From Bacillus thuringiensis (lineage in GTDB: Bacteria > Bacillota > Bacilli > Bacillales > Bacillaceae_G), in contig NZ_CP155559.1 of assembly GCF_022095615.2 (NCBI RefSeq), positions 3,841,501-3,905,500 on the forward strand: 64,000 nucleotides of DNA. Reading direction: 5' to 3'. This document shows, in pieces, positions 35,111 to 43,734 of the stretch. Under the pieces are notes generated by a model, which was not told where the DNA came from, did not search any database, and worked only from the letters and a program-made list of their open reading frames with translations. Each line of letters begins with the position of its first letter. Position 1 is the stretch's first letter. Position numbers and translations under genes: made by a program.

Positions 35111-35125
35111 TGATAATTATTCTCA
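35111..35125 (-). promoter_or_regulatory. Fur box upstream of fur
   Basis: TGATAATTATTCTCA (plus-strand reading) matches the 7-1-7 Fur box TGATAATNATTATCA at all but one defined position. It fits the Per box less well, with three differences. It lies 22 bases upstream of the fur -35 box. PerR, not Fur, is the reported regulator of fur in B. subtilis. Confidence 0.6.
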
Positions 35126-35133
35126 TAAAGTAT

Positions 35134-35781
35134 TTATTGTTTATTAATAGCCTCAACGACTTCTTTCATTAAAACTGGTGATGCATAAGCTTCTACACTA
35201 GAAGCAAGAGCTAACACCGCTCCAATTACAAGAAAGAAGCATGTATAACGAATTAATAACGGTAATAGCGGCTCGGTTATTTTCCGAATAAATTGATGCC
35301 TAATCATGCGTAAGGAAAAGCTTGCTGCAATTGTTGTCATAACGAGAAATACTGGAATAATAATGAGGTTTTGTGGCAATACAGAAACGAATGCTAATAA
35401 TAATCCATTCCATCCATGCTGACTGACTAAAAAACCTACTGTAAATCCGACAACTACTCCTTTTACAAACAATAAAATAAAAATAAGTGGCAAACCAATA
35501 ATTGAAATCCCCAAAATCCAAATAAATCCAATGTATTTTAATTGCGAAAAGTAACTTTCTCGAAACATTTCGCTTGCAATAGCAAATTCTCCTTTAGAAA
35601 CTTGTCCAAAAAAACGTTGTAAATAAAATGATAAATCTTGTTTTTGATTTAATTGTAGACTATTTACGAGAATGGCCCCAAATATTACTCCCATCAATAA
35701 TAAAACTGCGTTAAATATATATAATGAAGAGTTTTCCTGTATGTGAGACATTACACGGTCTTGCCAAGTTTTTCTCCACAT
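35134..35781 (-). CDS. spoIIM: SpoIIM, engulfment protein
   Basis: Integral membrane protein of 215 residues with about five helices that forms part of the SpoIID-SpoIIM-SpoIIP peptidoglycan-degrading machine needed for engulfment of the forespore. Family features are the N-terminal HIQENSSLYIFNAVLLLMGVIFGA and the central GLPLIFILLFVKGVVVGFTVGFL. It is upstream of fur as in B. subtilis. A possible sigma-E promoter lies at 35813-35840. Confidence 0.95.
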   Translation of the reverse strand: MWRKTWQDRVMSHIQENSSLYIFNAVLLLMGVIFGAILVNSLQLNQKQDLSFYLQRFFGQVSKGEFAIASEMFRESYFSQLKYIGFIWILGISIIGLPLIFILLFVKGVVVGFTVGFLVSQHGWNGLLLAFVSVLPQNLIIIPVFLVMTTIAASFSLRMIRHQFIRKITEPLLPLLIRYTCFFLVIGAVLALASSVEAYASPVLMKEVVEAINKQ

Positions 35782-35812
35782 TTTTCTTCCCTCCGTTCAC
35801 ACTCTTACTAAA

Positions 35813-35840
35813 AATGTATGAAAGAAAGAAAAAAGTATGA
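35813..35840 (-). promoter_or_regulatory. Candidate sigma-E promoter of spoIIM
   Basis: On the minus strand TCATACT (35834-35840) and CATACATT (35813-35820) are 13 bases apart. The -10 fits the sigma-E consensus CATACAMT in seven of eight positions; the spacer is one base shorter than usual. spoIIM is a sigma-E gene in B. subtilis. Confidence 0.5.
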
Positions 35841-35906
35841 CGAATTAACATTGAAATTCCGCTCTACTTTGCTAAACTAAAAAGTAGAGAATAGGAGGGA
35901 TTTCTC

Positions 35907-36458
35907 TTGAAACCATTATTATTAGATTTTCCAACATTATTTCAAACTGAACGCTTACAAGTTCGTAAGCCATTTCCAGGTGATGGTGCAGAAGTGTATG
36001 AAGCAATCCAAGCTTCTCTAGAAGACTTAGTACCGTGGATGCCAATTAACGCTGAGACAGAAGAAAGTGCTGAAGAAATCGTTCGTAACGCTCACGGGCA
36101 GTTTTTACTTCGTGAAACACTTGATTTTCACTTATACGATAAAGTATCTGGTACATTCATTGGGGCTATAACGCTCAAGCCTGAAAACTGGGATATTCCA
36201 AAGTTTTCACTTCACTTTTGGCTGCATAGTGCTTATACAAAACAAGGCTATATGACTGAAGCTATTAAAGGTGCCATTCAATTTGCCTTTGATAAGCTAA
36301 GTGCTAGAAGAATTGAAATCCGTATTGATGCAACAAATACAAATGCATGTAACCTAGCAGAACGTTTAGAATTTATTCTAGAAGGTACAATGGAAAATGA
36401 TTTCATAGCACCAGACGGTAGCTTACGTGATGCACGCGTATACGCAAAAATCAATTAA
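35907..36458 (+). CDS. RimJ/RimL-like GNAT acetyltransferase
   Basis: GNAT-family N-acetyltransferase of 183 residues, of the group that acetylates N-termini of ribosomal proteins or small amines. Typical features: TERLQVRKPFPGDGAEVYEAI at the start, SLHFWLHSAYTKQGYMTEAI as the acetyl-CoA loop, and IEIRIDATNTNACNLAERLEF. It starts with TTG at 35907, six bases after AGGAGGGA. Single gene with its own terminator. Substrate unknown. Confidence 0.88.
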   Translation: MKPLLLDFPTLFQTERLQVRKPFPGDGAEVYEAIQASLEDLVPWMPINAETEESAEEIVRNAHGQFLLRETLDFHLYDKVSGTFIGAITLKPENWDIPKFSLHFWLHSAYTKQGYMTEAIKGAIQFAFDKLSARRIEIRIDATNTNACNLAERLEFILEGTMENDFIAPDGSLRDARVYAKIN

Positions 36459-36459
36459 A

Positions 36460-36484
36460 AAACACTCGCCTTTGGCGAGTGTTT
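36460..36484. terminator. Bidirectional terminator between GNAT gene and nudF
   Basis: Perfect arms AAACACTCGCC and GGCGAGTGTTT with loop TTT. Confidence 0.88.
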
Positions 36485-37022
36485 ATTTTTGTAGTTGTAA
36501 ATATTGTACTGCAAACATCGTTTTCGCATCATGAATACGAAGATCTTTCATAAGAGTAATCGCTTCTTCTAATGATACTTCCATCAATTCCACAAACTCA
36601 TCTTCATCTAACTCAGCTTTATTTTCTTTTTTCGTCAAACCTGTCGCTTTATATACATATAAAATTTCATCTGCAAATCCTGGAGATGTATAGAAAGAAG
36701 TAATAAGCTCCATATTTTTACATACATATCCTGTTTCCTCTTCTAATTCACGAGCAGCTGTCACTTCAGGTTTTTCACCAGGTTCTAACTTGCCGGCCGG
36801 AATTTCTATAATCGCCTTTTCAAGCGCTTTACGATACTGCTCAACAAGCACAATTTTCCCCTCATCAGTAATAGCAATAATAGCAACTGCACCAGGGTGA
36901 TTTACAATTTCACGTTTACTCATTGCTCCATTTGGTAATACTACATCATCAACACGAACTTTTATAACTCTACCATCAAAAATCGGCTCAGTTTTTACTG
37001 TTCTCTCTGCAAGATTACTCAT
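36483..37022 (-). CDS. nudF: ADP-ribose pyrophosphatase (Nudix)
   Basis: Hydrolyses ADP-ribose to AMP and ribose-5-phosphate. The Nudix box is complete: GKLEPGEKPEVTAARELEEE near residues 94-113, with the REXXEE metal ligands. 179 residues. The E-rich C-terminal part and the TEPIFDGRVIKVRVDDV start match bacterial NudF. It is divergent from mciZ, its neighbour in B. subtilis too. Confidence 0.93.
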   Translation of the reverse strand: MSNLAERTVKTEPIFDGRVIKVRVDDVVLPNGAMSKREIVNHPGAVAIIAITDEGKIVLVEQYRKALEKAIIEIPAGKLEPGEKPEVTAARELEEETGYVCKNMELITSFYTSPGFADEILYVYKATGLTKKENKAELDEDEFVELMEVSLEEAITLMKDLRIHDAKTMFAVQYLQLQK

Positions 37023-37039
37023 ACTACTTCATCTCCCTG

Positions 37040-37068
37040 TTCTATTTCCTATTCTTTCCTCATACATT
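37040..37068 (+). promoter_or_regulatory. Candidate sigma-E promoter of mciZ
   Basis: TTCTATT (37040-37046) and CATACATT (37061-37068) are 14 bases apart. The -10 fits the sigma-E consensus in seven of eight positions; the -35 is a partial match. mciZ is expressed in the mother cell under sigma-E in B. subtilis. Confidence 0.5.
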
Positions 37069-37096
37069 TTACCACATTGAAAGGAGCGTGATAGAA

Positions 37097-37231
37097 ATGA
37101 AAGTTTATATTTTACCAAATCGCGTCACTTTAGTCGGAAAAGCATGGCAAATTCGTCATAAGCTAAAACAATATGGCAAAGAGTATACAACTGTACAAGA
37201 GTGGATTACAGCAAGTAAAGTGAAACTTTAA
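37097..37231 (+). CDS. mciZ: MciZ, mother-cell inhibitor of FtsZ, 44 residues
   Basis: Short peptide that caps FtsZ filaments and blocks Z-ring assembly in the mother cell during sporulation. The sequence MKVYILPNRVTLVGKAWQIR continuing HKLKQYGKEYTTVQEWI aligns along its length with the B. subtilis 40-residue MciZ (MKV, LVGKAW, IR-KL, Y, WI). AAAGGAG precedes the ATG. It is divergent from nudF and lies before the yqkF-type aldo-keto reductase, as in B. subtilis. The C-terminus is four residues longer. Confidence 0.88.
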   Translation: MKVYILPNRVTLVGKAWQIRHKLKQYGKEYTTVQEWITASKVKL

Positions 37232-37255
37232 TCAGAGGAGGCATCCCCTCTGATT
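37230..37255 (+). terminator. Terminator of mciZ
   Basis: Arms AATCAGAGG and CCTCTGATT start at the mciZ stop codon; the following T run is weak (ATTTG). Confidence 0.6.
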
Positions 37256-37339
37256 ATTTGCCCTCACCAATCAGGGTAAAAAGGAAACGTTTGTCAACCT
37301 CTTTTTCCTTTCGTACAATAAAGGTAAGGAGGTTGACCT

Positions 37340-38254
37340 ATGAAAAAACGTCAATTAGGAAACTCAGATTTGTTTGTTACAGAAATGGGCCTTGGCTGCA
37401 TGTCTCTCGGTACATCTGAAACAGAAGCTATGCGTATTATCGATGAAGCAATCGATTTAGGAATCAATTTTTTTGATACAGCGGATTTATATGATTATGG
37501 GTTAAACGAAGAATTTGTTGGAAAAGCCTTAAAAGGGAAACGAGACCAAATTGTTCTTACAACAAAAGTTGGAAATCGATGGACAGAAGAAAAAAACGGC
37601 TGGTCTTGGGATCCTTCTAAGAATTACATAAAGGCTGAAGTGAAAGAAAGTTTACGTAGACTTCAAACTGATTATATTGATCTTTATCAACTTCACGGCG
37701 GGACGATTGAAGATCCAATAGATGAAACAATTGAAGCCTTTGAAGAATTAAAAAAAGAAGGTATTATTCGCCATTACGGTATTTCTTCTATACGTCCAAA
37801 TGTCATCCGTGAGTATGCAAAACGTTCAAACATCGTTAGTGTGCTAATGGAATATAGCCTTTTAAATCGTCGCCCTGAAGAATGGTTCCCACTTCTAAAT
37901 GAACATCAAATTAGCATTATTGCTCGCGGACCACTTGCAAAAGGAATTTTAACTGACAATAATGCAAGAAAGATAGAAAGAGTAAAAGAAAAAGATTACC
38001 TTTCTTATTCTTACGATGAATTATATGCGACACTCGCGAGTGTAAAAGAAATAATCGGGGAAAGCTCTTTAACAGGAACAGCTATTCAATATTGCTTACA
38101 TAACGAAACCGTTGCAGCTGTTATACCTGGTGCAAGCTCTATTCAACAATTACAAGAAAATGTACAGGCTAGTAAACAAACACAGTTAACAACAGCAGAA
38201 TATATACAACTTCAGCAAATTGCGAAATGTGATACTTACGCTTTACATCGTTAA
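37340..38254 (+). CDS. yqkF: YqkF-like aldo/keto reductase
   Basis: NADPH-dependent oxidoreductase with a TIM-barrel fold, 304 residues. Active-site residues are in FFDTADLYDYG (Asp, Tyr), LTTKVG (Lys) and YQLHGG (His). The C-terminal NADP-binding region includes PGASSIQQLQENVQA. It lies beside mciZ, nudF and a YqkE-like gene, matching the B. subtilis yqkE-yqkF-mciZ-nudF cluster. Substrate unknown. An AAGGAGG site precedes the ATG. Confidence 0.9.
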   Translation: MKKRQLGNSDLFVTEMGLGCMSLGTSETEAMRIIDEAIDLGINFFDTADLYDYGLNEEFVGKALKGKRDQIVLTTKVGNRWTEEKNGWSWDPSKNYIKAEVKESLRRLQTDYIDLYQLHGGTIEDPIDETIEAFEELKKEGIIRHYGISSIRPNVIREYAKRSNIVSVLMEYSLLNRRPEEWFPLLNEHQISIIARGPLAKGILTDNNARKIERVKEKDYLSYSYDELYATLASVKEIIGESSLTGTAIQYCLHNETVAAVIPGASSIQQLQENVQASKQTQLTTAEYIQLQQIAKCDTYALHR

Positions 38255-38255
38255 A

Positions 38256-38285
38256 AAAGACGCTACCATACTGGTAGCGTCTTTT
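38256..38285. terminator. Bidirectional terminator between the two aldo/keto reductases
   Basis: Arms AAAAGACGCTACCA and TGGTAGCGTCTTTT with a two-base spacer. Confidence 0.88.
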
Positions 38286-39112
38286 CATAGCGTATCATAT
38301 TTATCAGGATTCGTTCCTACATGTAAATTACGATTTAACGTATTAATTTGAGTCATCTCTTCTTCCGTTAGTGAAAAATCAAAGATAGTAAAATTCTCCT
38401 TAATGCGAGATGGTGTAACAGATTTGGGAATCGTCACTACCCCGCTCTGAATATCCCATCTTAATATAACTTGCGCAGGTGTTTTATCATATTTAGTAGC
38501 AATGGCCTGAATAATCGGGTGCTCGAATACTTCCCCACCTCTCATTAATGGGCTCCATGCCTCCATTTGAATTTGCTCACCTTGACAGAAATCACGCAAT
38601 TCAAATTGCGCTAACATCGGATGAAGTTCCACTTGGTTGACCATCGGCTTCACCTTACAATTTGGTAATAACAGCTCTAAATGATGTTTATGAAAATTAG
38701 AAACACCAATCGCACGCACTTTACCTTCTTCATACAGTTTTTCTAACGCTCGGTACGTATCGACATACTTCCCTCTTATTGGCCAATGTATTAAATATAA
38801 ATCTACATAGTCCATTTGTAATTTCTTTAAGCTTTTTTCAAACGCCTCAAGTGTTTCCTCATATCCTTGATCATCGTTCCAAACTTTTGTTGTAATAAAT
38901 ATGTCTTCTCTCGGAATCCCTGATTCACGAACGGCTTCTCCGACACCGCTTTCATTTTCATATACAGTTGCTGTATCAATCGAACGGTATCCAACTTCTA
39001 ACGCTGTTTTTACTGCTTGTTTTACTTCGTCGCCTTCTTTCGCTTTATAAACGCCTAAACCAATCATCGGCATTTTTACGCCATTATGAAGTGTAGTTGT
39101 TGGAATGTGCAC
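38285..39112 (-). CDS. YvgN/2,5-diketogluconate-type aldo/keto reductase
   Basis: Second aldo-keto reductase, from a different subgroup (AKR5). 275 residues starting at the GTG 39110-39112, six bases after AAAGGGAG; longer frames add sequence unlike the family. Catalytic positions: DTATVYENE (Asp, Tyr), TKVWND (Lys), LYLIHWPI (His). The [13 protein letters not shown] segment binds the cofactor phosphate. YvgN-type enzymes reduce methylglyoxal and other aldehydes. Convergent with yqkF but only distantly related to it. Confidence 0.9.
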   Translation of the reverse strand: MHIPTTTLHNGVKMPMIGLGVYKAKEGDEVKQAVKTALEVGYRSIDTATVYENESGVGEAVRESGIPREDIFITTKVWNDDQGYEETLEAFEKSLKKLQMDYVDLYLIHWPIRGKYVDTYRALEKLYEEGKVRAIGVSNFHKHHLELLLPNCKVKPMVNQVELHPMLAQFELRDFCQGEQIQMEAWSPLMRGGEVFEHPIIQAIATKYDKTPAQVILRWDIQSGVVTIPKSVTPSRIKENFTIFDFSLTEEEMTQINTLNRNLHVGTNPDKYDTL

Positions 39113-39233
39113 AGTCGTCTCCCTTTCATTCTTACATTTTTTATAAGCCACCACTTTATTTCAACAAGATTCAACCAAAAAGTCAAAACATATGTACAGT
39201 TTACATAATAATTTTATACACTAAAACGCAAAC

Positions 39234-39758
39234 TCAATTATTCATATTTCCTTCTCTCCATTCTTTCGCTTTTTCATCAACACGACGCACAAACTCATTT
39301 TTTCCTTCCGTATATAAGGTGCCATCATATGTATATTTTTCGGCTAATTCTTTCTTTAAGGTTGCATATGCCTCTGCTTCTTCACAATGAGCCATCATAT
39401 AATCACGAAACGCTAAATGCCTTACTATCTCAGGATTTCCTTTTTCAAAAACATGTAAGTGATACGAGCGTTTTTCCTCCGTTCCATGAATAAAATAACG
39501 ACGTCTTGAAATACCATTTTCCCCTTTTACGATATAACCAAGTTCTTCAAAACGTTCATTCCAATGATCTACTCTGTCGATACTCTCTACTTCCATAATC
39601 ATATCTATAATTGGTTTAGCTGCCAGTCCTGGCACTGATGTACTTCCAATATGATGGACTTTCACCATTTCTGGCATCGCCGATTTTAATCGTTCGGCCT
39701 CTATTTGAAATTTTTCATTCCAATGATTTTCATGCGGAACGACTACAATTTTTCTCAT
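39234..39758 (-). CDS. GrpB-like (UPF0157) nucleotidyltransferase-fold protein
   Basis: 174-residue protein of the GrpB/UPF0157 family, which has a nucleotidyltransferase-like fold. The signature is VKVHHIGSTSVPGLAAKPIIDMIMEV near residues 33-58, followed by a YHLHVFEKGNPEIVRHLAFRDYM block. The biochemical function is unknown. It has its own ribosome site (AGGGGAG) and follows the YqkE-like gene in the same direction. Confidence 0.87.
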   Translation of the reverse strand: MRKIVVVPHENHWNEKFQIEAERLKSAMPEMVKVHHIGSTSVPGLAAKPIIDMIMEVESIDRVDHWNERFEELGYIVKGENGISRRRYFIHGTEEKRSYHLHVFEKGNPEIVRHLAFRDYMMAHCEEAEAYATLKKELAEKYTYDGTLYTEGKNEFVRRVDEKAKEWREGNMNN

Positions 39759-39790
39759 TAAAACTCCCCTTTTCTTACAAACTCGTCAAA

Positions 39791-39821
39791 AAAATGATCA
39801 GCGGTATGCACTGATCATTTT
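39791..39821 (-). terminator. Terminator of the YqkE-like gene
   Basis: Arms AAAATGATCAG and CTGATCATTTT; on the minus strand followed by T residues. Confidence 0.8.
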
Positions 39822-39826
39822 TTATA

Positions 39827-40090
39827 TTATTTAAAGTCTTTCCAAGTAAGGCTACTTTCACTTAACAGTTCTTCAAATGATTTATTCTTTTCACGTTCTT
39901 TTTGTTCTCGGCGCTTTCTTTCCAGTTCAGCTGCCTCTTTTTCTTCTTCTCTCACTTGCAATTCTTTCTTCTTATTCTTTAATTGCTGCATGAGTGAATC
40001 ATTTAATTGATCGCCTAATGTAAGCGACTCTTTCTCTGGTTTATTCACTTGCGATTGTCTTTGCATTTGTCTTTGCTTCTTTTTCTTCAT
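39827..40090 (-). CDS. YqkE-like charged coiled-coil protein
   Basis: 87-residue protein from the ATG at 40088-40090, after AAAGGTG. It is extremely rich in Lys, Glu, Gln and Arg: a basic head MKKKKQRQMQRQSQ, a LGDQLNDSLMQQL stretch, a long charged helix predicted to be coiled coil, and the tail FEELLSESSLTWKDFK. It belongs to the DUF3886/YqkE family next to yqkF in Bacillus. Function unknown. Confidence 0.82.
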   Translation of the reverse strand: MKKKKQRQMQRQSQVNKPEKESLTLGDQLNDSLMQQLKNKKKELQVREEEKEAAELERKRREQKEREKNKSFEELLSESSLTWKDFK

Positions 40091-40290
40091 GTTACTCACC
40101 TTTTACTTTTTTCTCCATTATAGTAGATACACAATGAACTCGACAATAAAAAAGGTTCGTTACTCTATTATTCACTTTTTGTAAATATGTTAATTTTTCA
40201 AAAAAACTAAATTTTTATATAGATATAATCCTATGAATCTATTAAAATTATGTCGTATGATGTCAGATTATAAAAAAGGAGAATTAAATT

Positions 40291-41880
40291 ATGTGGAAAA
40301 AAATCATTCCTGCTGTTGCCGTTTTAAGCACCATTACTTTTTCAACTGTATTTGCCGCTCCCCCATCTCAGACTCCAGCTGAACAAAACCGCTACATAGA
40401 CGTACAAATACTTGGTATTAATGATTTCCATGGACAACTAGATACTGTTAAAAAAATTAATAACAAAGAAGCTGGTGGCGCTGATTACTTAGCTACTTAT
40501 TTAAAAGAACGTAAAAAGCAAAACCCGAATACACTTCTCGTACATGCGGGCGATATTGTCGGAGCTAGCCCACCAGTTTCAGCGTTGTTACAAGACGAAC
40601 CAACGATTGAATTTTTAAATGACTTAAAATTCGATGTTGGTACAATCGGAAACCATGAATTTGATGAAGGTATCGATGAAATGAAACGCCTCATTTACGG
40701 TGGATATCACGAGAAAACAGGGAATTTCAAAGGTGCTAACTTCCCTTATGTCGCTGCTAACTTCTATAATAAATCCACCGGCCGCTTATTTTTACCGCCA
40801 TTTACTGTAAAAATGGTAAATGGTGTGCCTGTAGGATTCATTGGCGTTGTTACAACTGATACACCAAATGTCGTGATGCCTACTATGCTTAAAAATGTAG
40901 AAATCACTGACGAAGTAGAAGCAATTAATAAATCAGCGCAACAATTAAAGCGTCTTGGCGTTAAATCCATTGTCGTCCTTGCTCATGTTGGCGGAACAAC
41001 AGATGAGTCTGGTGTGACAAATGGAGACCTTACTCGAATTGCAAATGAAACAGATCCGGAAGTTGATGTTATTTTTGGTGGGCATAGTCACACATATGTA
41101 AATGGTACGGTAAATAATAAACTAATCGTCCAAGCGAACTCTTACGGAACAGCTTTCTCAGACGTAGATGTAACAATTGATCGTAAAACAAAAGATATTG
41201 TAAAGAAAAAAGCTGAAGTGATTACAACATACCATGAAGGTGTAGAACCTGATAAACAAGTAAAGAAAAAACTAGATCAATATAAAGAAAAAATCGCACC
41301 ACTTGTAAATGAAGTTGTCGGAAAATCTACAGCACCTATTGACCGTAAACAAAATGATGCTGGTGAGTCCACTCTTGGAAATTTAGTTGCCGATGCCCAG
41401 CGCCAAACGATGCAAACTCAAATCGCACTTATGAATCCGGGAGGCATTCGTAATGATTTAGATGCTGGCGATATTACATGGGGCGAATTATACGGCATTC
41501 AGCCTTTTGGAAACCAATTGATTAAAGTAGATTTAACAGGCCAAGATATTCGCGACATTTTAAATCAGCAATGGCAAAAAGGCACGACGAGAATGCTTCA
41601 AATTTCAGGTATTCAATATACGTGGGATGCAAATAAACCAAACGGTGAAAAAGTTACGAATATACGCTTAACAAATGGCGAAGAGTTATCTCCATCTAAA
41701 ACGTATAGCGTAGTTGCGAATGCTTTCTTAGCTTCTGGCGGTGACGGATTCGTATCATTTAAAAATGGGAAGAATTCAGAAACTGGTCCAAACGACTTTG
41801 AAGCGTTAGTCGATTATGTAAAACAATTAAAAGAACCAATTCAGCCAGTTATTGATGGTAGAATTCAAAAAATAAATTAA
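40291..41880 (+). CDS. Secreted metallophosphatase/5'-nucleotidase
   Basis: Exported two-domain nucleotidase, 529 residues. Signal peptide about 1-23 (cleavage after VFAA). The N-terminal calcineurin-like domain carries the metal motifs GINDFHGQLD, HAGDIVGASP, GNHEFDEG and GGHSHTYVNG. The C-terminal 5'-nucleotidase domain (about 340-529) has the substrate region NPGGIRNDLDAGDITWGELYG. It should dephosphorylate extracellular nucleotides so that nucleosides can be imported. Unlike the protein at 61057 it has no LPXTG anchor, so it is probably released. The ATG follows AAAAAGGAG. Confidence 0.92.
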   Translation: MWKKIIPAVAVLSTITFSTVFAAPPSQTPAEQNRYIDVQILGINDFHGQLDTVKKINNKEAGGADYLATYLKERKKQNPNTLLVHAGDIVGASPPVSALLQDEPTIEFLNDLKFDVGTIGNHEFDEGIDEMKRLIYGGYHEKTGNFKGANFPYVAANFYNKSTGRLFLPPFTVKMVNGVPVGFIGVVTTDTPNVVMPTMLKNVEITDEVEAINKSAQQLKRLGVKSIVVLAHVGGTTDESGVTNGDLTRIANETDPEVDVIFGGHSHTYVNGTVNNKLIVQANSYGTAFSDVDVTIDRKTKDIVKKKAEVITTYHEGVEPDKQVKKKLDQYKEKIAPLVNEVVGKSTAPIDRKQNDAGESTLGNLVADAQRQTMQTQIALMNPGGIRNDLDAGDITWGELYGIQPFGNQLIKVDLTGQDIRDILNQQWQKGTTRMLQISGIQYTWDANKPNGEKVTNIRLTNGEELSPSKTYSVVANAFLASGGDGFVSFKNGKNSETGPNDFEALVDYVKQLKEPIQPVIDGRIQKIN

Positions 41881-41965
41881 GTATTTCCCTAATATGCGAT
41901 CCAGATTTTCATTGTAAAGGATACGCACTTATACTTACTTAATCCACAATATTAGTAAAACCTAA

Positions 41966-42004
41966 AAAGGATACTCGTTCTTACAATGAACTTAGTATCC
42001 TTTT
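41966..42004. terminator. Terminator between 5'-nucleotidase and HTH gene
   Basis: Arms AAAAGGATACT and AGTATCCTTTT with an inner GTTC/GAAC pair. Part of the stem is repeated upstream at 41908-41924 (TTCATTGTAA and AAGGATAC), which could pair with the same arms. Confidence 0.75.
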
Positions 42005-42006
42005 CT

Positions 42007-42483
42007 TTAGTCATCAAAATGTGCTGTTTTGTTAAAGTCATATTGCTGTAAAAATTGCTGTAACGCCTCTTCTACAAGTTTAGATTTTTGAATTCCTTTC
42101 GCTTCTGATATAACGTCTAATTTTGCTAATATTTCTTTATTTATAGAAAAGGTTCGTTTCTTTTTCTCTGTACTTATACTCATAATTGGCGCGATTACTT
42201 CTTCTCTCTTTCTTAATAACTCATAAATACTTTGTAATTGCTCATAAATTAATAATTGATAATCCGTTTTCGCATATTGAAGGGCTGTCGCTTCTTGGAG
42301 TTGTAAGTGACGCGGTTCTTCTCCATCTCCTACAAAAATACGTTTCTTCTGTTCTCCATCATATTCGTATCCAATTAATCTTAATTTCTTTGATAATGTA
42401 TACGGGCTTATTTCAAGACGTTTTGCTATGATAGCGATGGATTCACGTCTATTTAAGCTATCTATAATTTCTCCAATCGTCAC
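42007..42483 (-). CDS. Putative DNA-binding protein with HTH and ribbon-helix-helix parts
   Basis: I do not recognise a named family. 158 residues from the GTG at 42481-42483, which follows GGGAGGAGGG. The N-terminus (about 1-35) looks like a helix-turn-helix: IDSLNRRESIAIIAKRLEIS then PYTLSKKLRLIGY. The C-terminus (about 115-150) resembles a ribbon-helix-helix: KKRTFSINKEILAKLDVISE then AKGIQKSKLVEEALQQFL. Two different DNA-binding folds in one short chain is uncommon. Divergent from a hydrolase gene. Confidence 0.7.
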   Translation of the reverse strand: MTIGEIIDSLNRRESIAIIAKRLEISPYTLSKKLRLIGYEYDGEQKKRIFVGDGEEPRHLQLQEATALQYAKTDYQLLIYEQLQSIYELLRKREEVIAPIMSISTEKKKRTFSINKEILAKLDVISEAKGIQKSKLVEEALQQFLQQYDFNKTAHFDD

Positions 42484-42604
42484 AATTTCCCTCCTCCCGT
42501 GTTGAAATGACACTAGTATGGTATGTTACAATGATTTTCTAACAGTATATGCAAAACGAATAGCCTGTGCGATTCATACGATTTCAGAAAAGGAGGTTTT
42601 CAAT

Positions 42605-43603
42605 ATGCTTTTTCGTAGCTATACTCCACAGTTTTATAATGAAAATAAACAACTCATTCCTAATAGTATCGCTACGATGGAAAGCGTTATGATTCATAAT
42701 CGAAAACAAACTCTCCTTATGCGCGGGCAAAGCATAGAGCAGCCTATTTTATTATGCTGTCATGGTGGACCGGGCATGGCACAAATCGGATTTATTCGCC
42801 ATTTTCAAAAAGAATTGGAGAAACATTTCATCGTTATTAATTGGGATCAGCGTGGGGCAGGTAAATCTTTTTCAATGAAAGATTTCGGAGCAAATTTTAC
42901 AATCGAACAATTCGTTTCCGATGCAAAAGAAGTTATTCACTATGTACTTAAAAAGTTCAATAAACAGAAACTATTTCTCGCTGGTCATTCTTGGGGAAGC
43001 ATTATTGGGCTTAACATAGCACATCAATATCCACAGTATATCGAGGCTTACATCGGTATTGGGCAGATTGTACATATGAAACAAAACGAAGAATTGCTAT
43101 ATCAGCATTTAATTCGTTCTGCAAAAAAACATAATCATAAAAAAGCGTTAGCTTCCCTTTTAAAATTAGGCAAGCCACCATTTTTAGATACGAGACGCCT
43201 CATTATTCAAAGAAAATGGCTTGGCACATTCGGCGGAGCAATCCAAAACGGATCTTCCTTTTCTTTCATACGAAAAGGCTTCTTTTCTCCTGAATATACG
43301 CTATTAGATTGGTTCAAGTTTCTCGCAGGAAATTTAAAATCTGGCGTTTTATGGGAAGAAATGCTGACAATCGATTTCTTTTCTTCTATTTCAAGTTTAT
43401 CTATTCCGGTTTATTTTTGTTCTGGTCGCTATGATTATCAAACTCCTTATGCACTCGTTCAGGAATATTGCGATGTCATAGAAGCACCCATAAAAAAGAT
43501 GATTTGGTTTCCAAATTCAGCACATTCTCCTGATTTAGAAGAACCAGAATTATTCGCTAATTCTTTACAATCAATTAAACAAGAGCTAGCTTTTCAACAT
43601 TAG
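42605..43603 (+). CDS. Alpha/beta hydrolase, proline iminopeptidase-like
   Basis: Cytoplasmic alpha/beta-hydrolase of 332 residues in the S33/prolyl aminopeptidase group. The oxyanion motif HGGPGMAQIG is near residue 60, NWDQRGAGKS follows, and the nucleophile elbow is GHSWGS. A histidine in NSAHSPDLEEP closes the triad. I begin at the ATG 42605, right after AAAGGAGG; an upstream frame is longer but lacks a ribosome site. Substrate, peptide or small ester, is unknown. Confidence 0.88.
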   Translation: MLFRSYTPQFYNENKQLIPNSIATMESVMIHNRKQTLLMRGQSIEQPILLCCHGGPGMAQIGFIRHFQKELEKHFIVINWDQRGAGKSFSMKDFGANFTIEQFVSDAKEVIHYVLKKFNKQKLFLAGHSWGSIIGLNIAHQYPQYIEAYIGIGQIVHMKQNEELLYQHLIRSAKKHNHKKALASLLKLGKPPFLDTRRLIIQRKWLGTFGGAIQNGSSFSFIRKGFFSPEYTLLDWFKFLAGNLKSGVLWEEMLTIDFFSSISSLSIPVYFCSGRYDYQTPYALVQEYCDVIEAPIKKMIWFPNSAHSPDLEEPELFANSLQSIKQELAFQH

Positions 43604-43734
43604 TAACAAAAGGCTCTTTTACATTTCATAGAAAACATTTTATAATAATATGTCGCAACTATGTATAAATATAGCAAAGTGCTTCATATTTACTTGCCTT
43701 AACACAATAAAAATTTAGGGAGATTACATTTATT

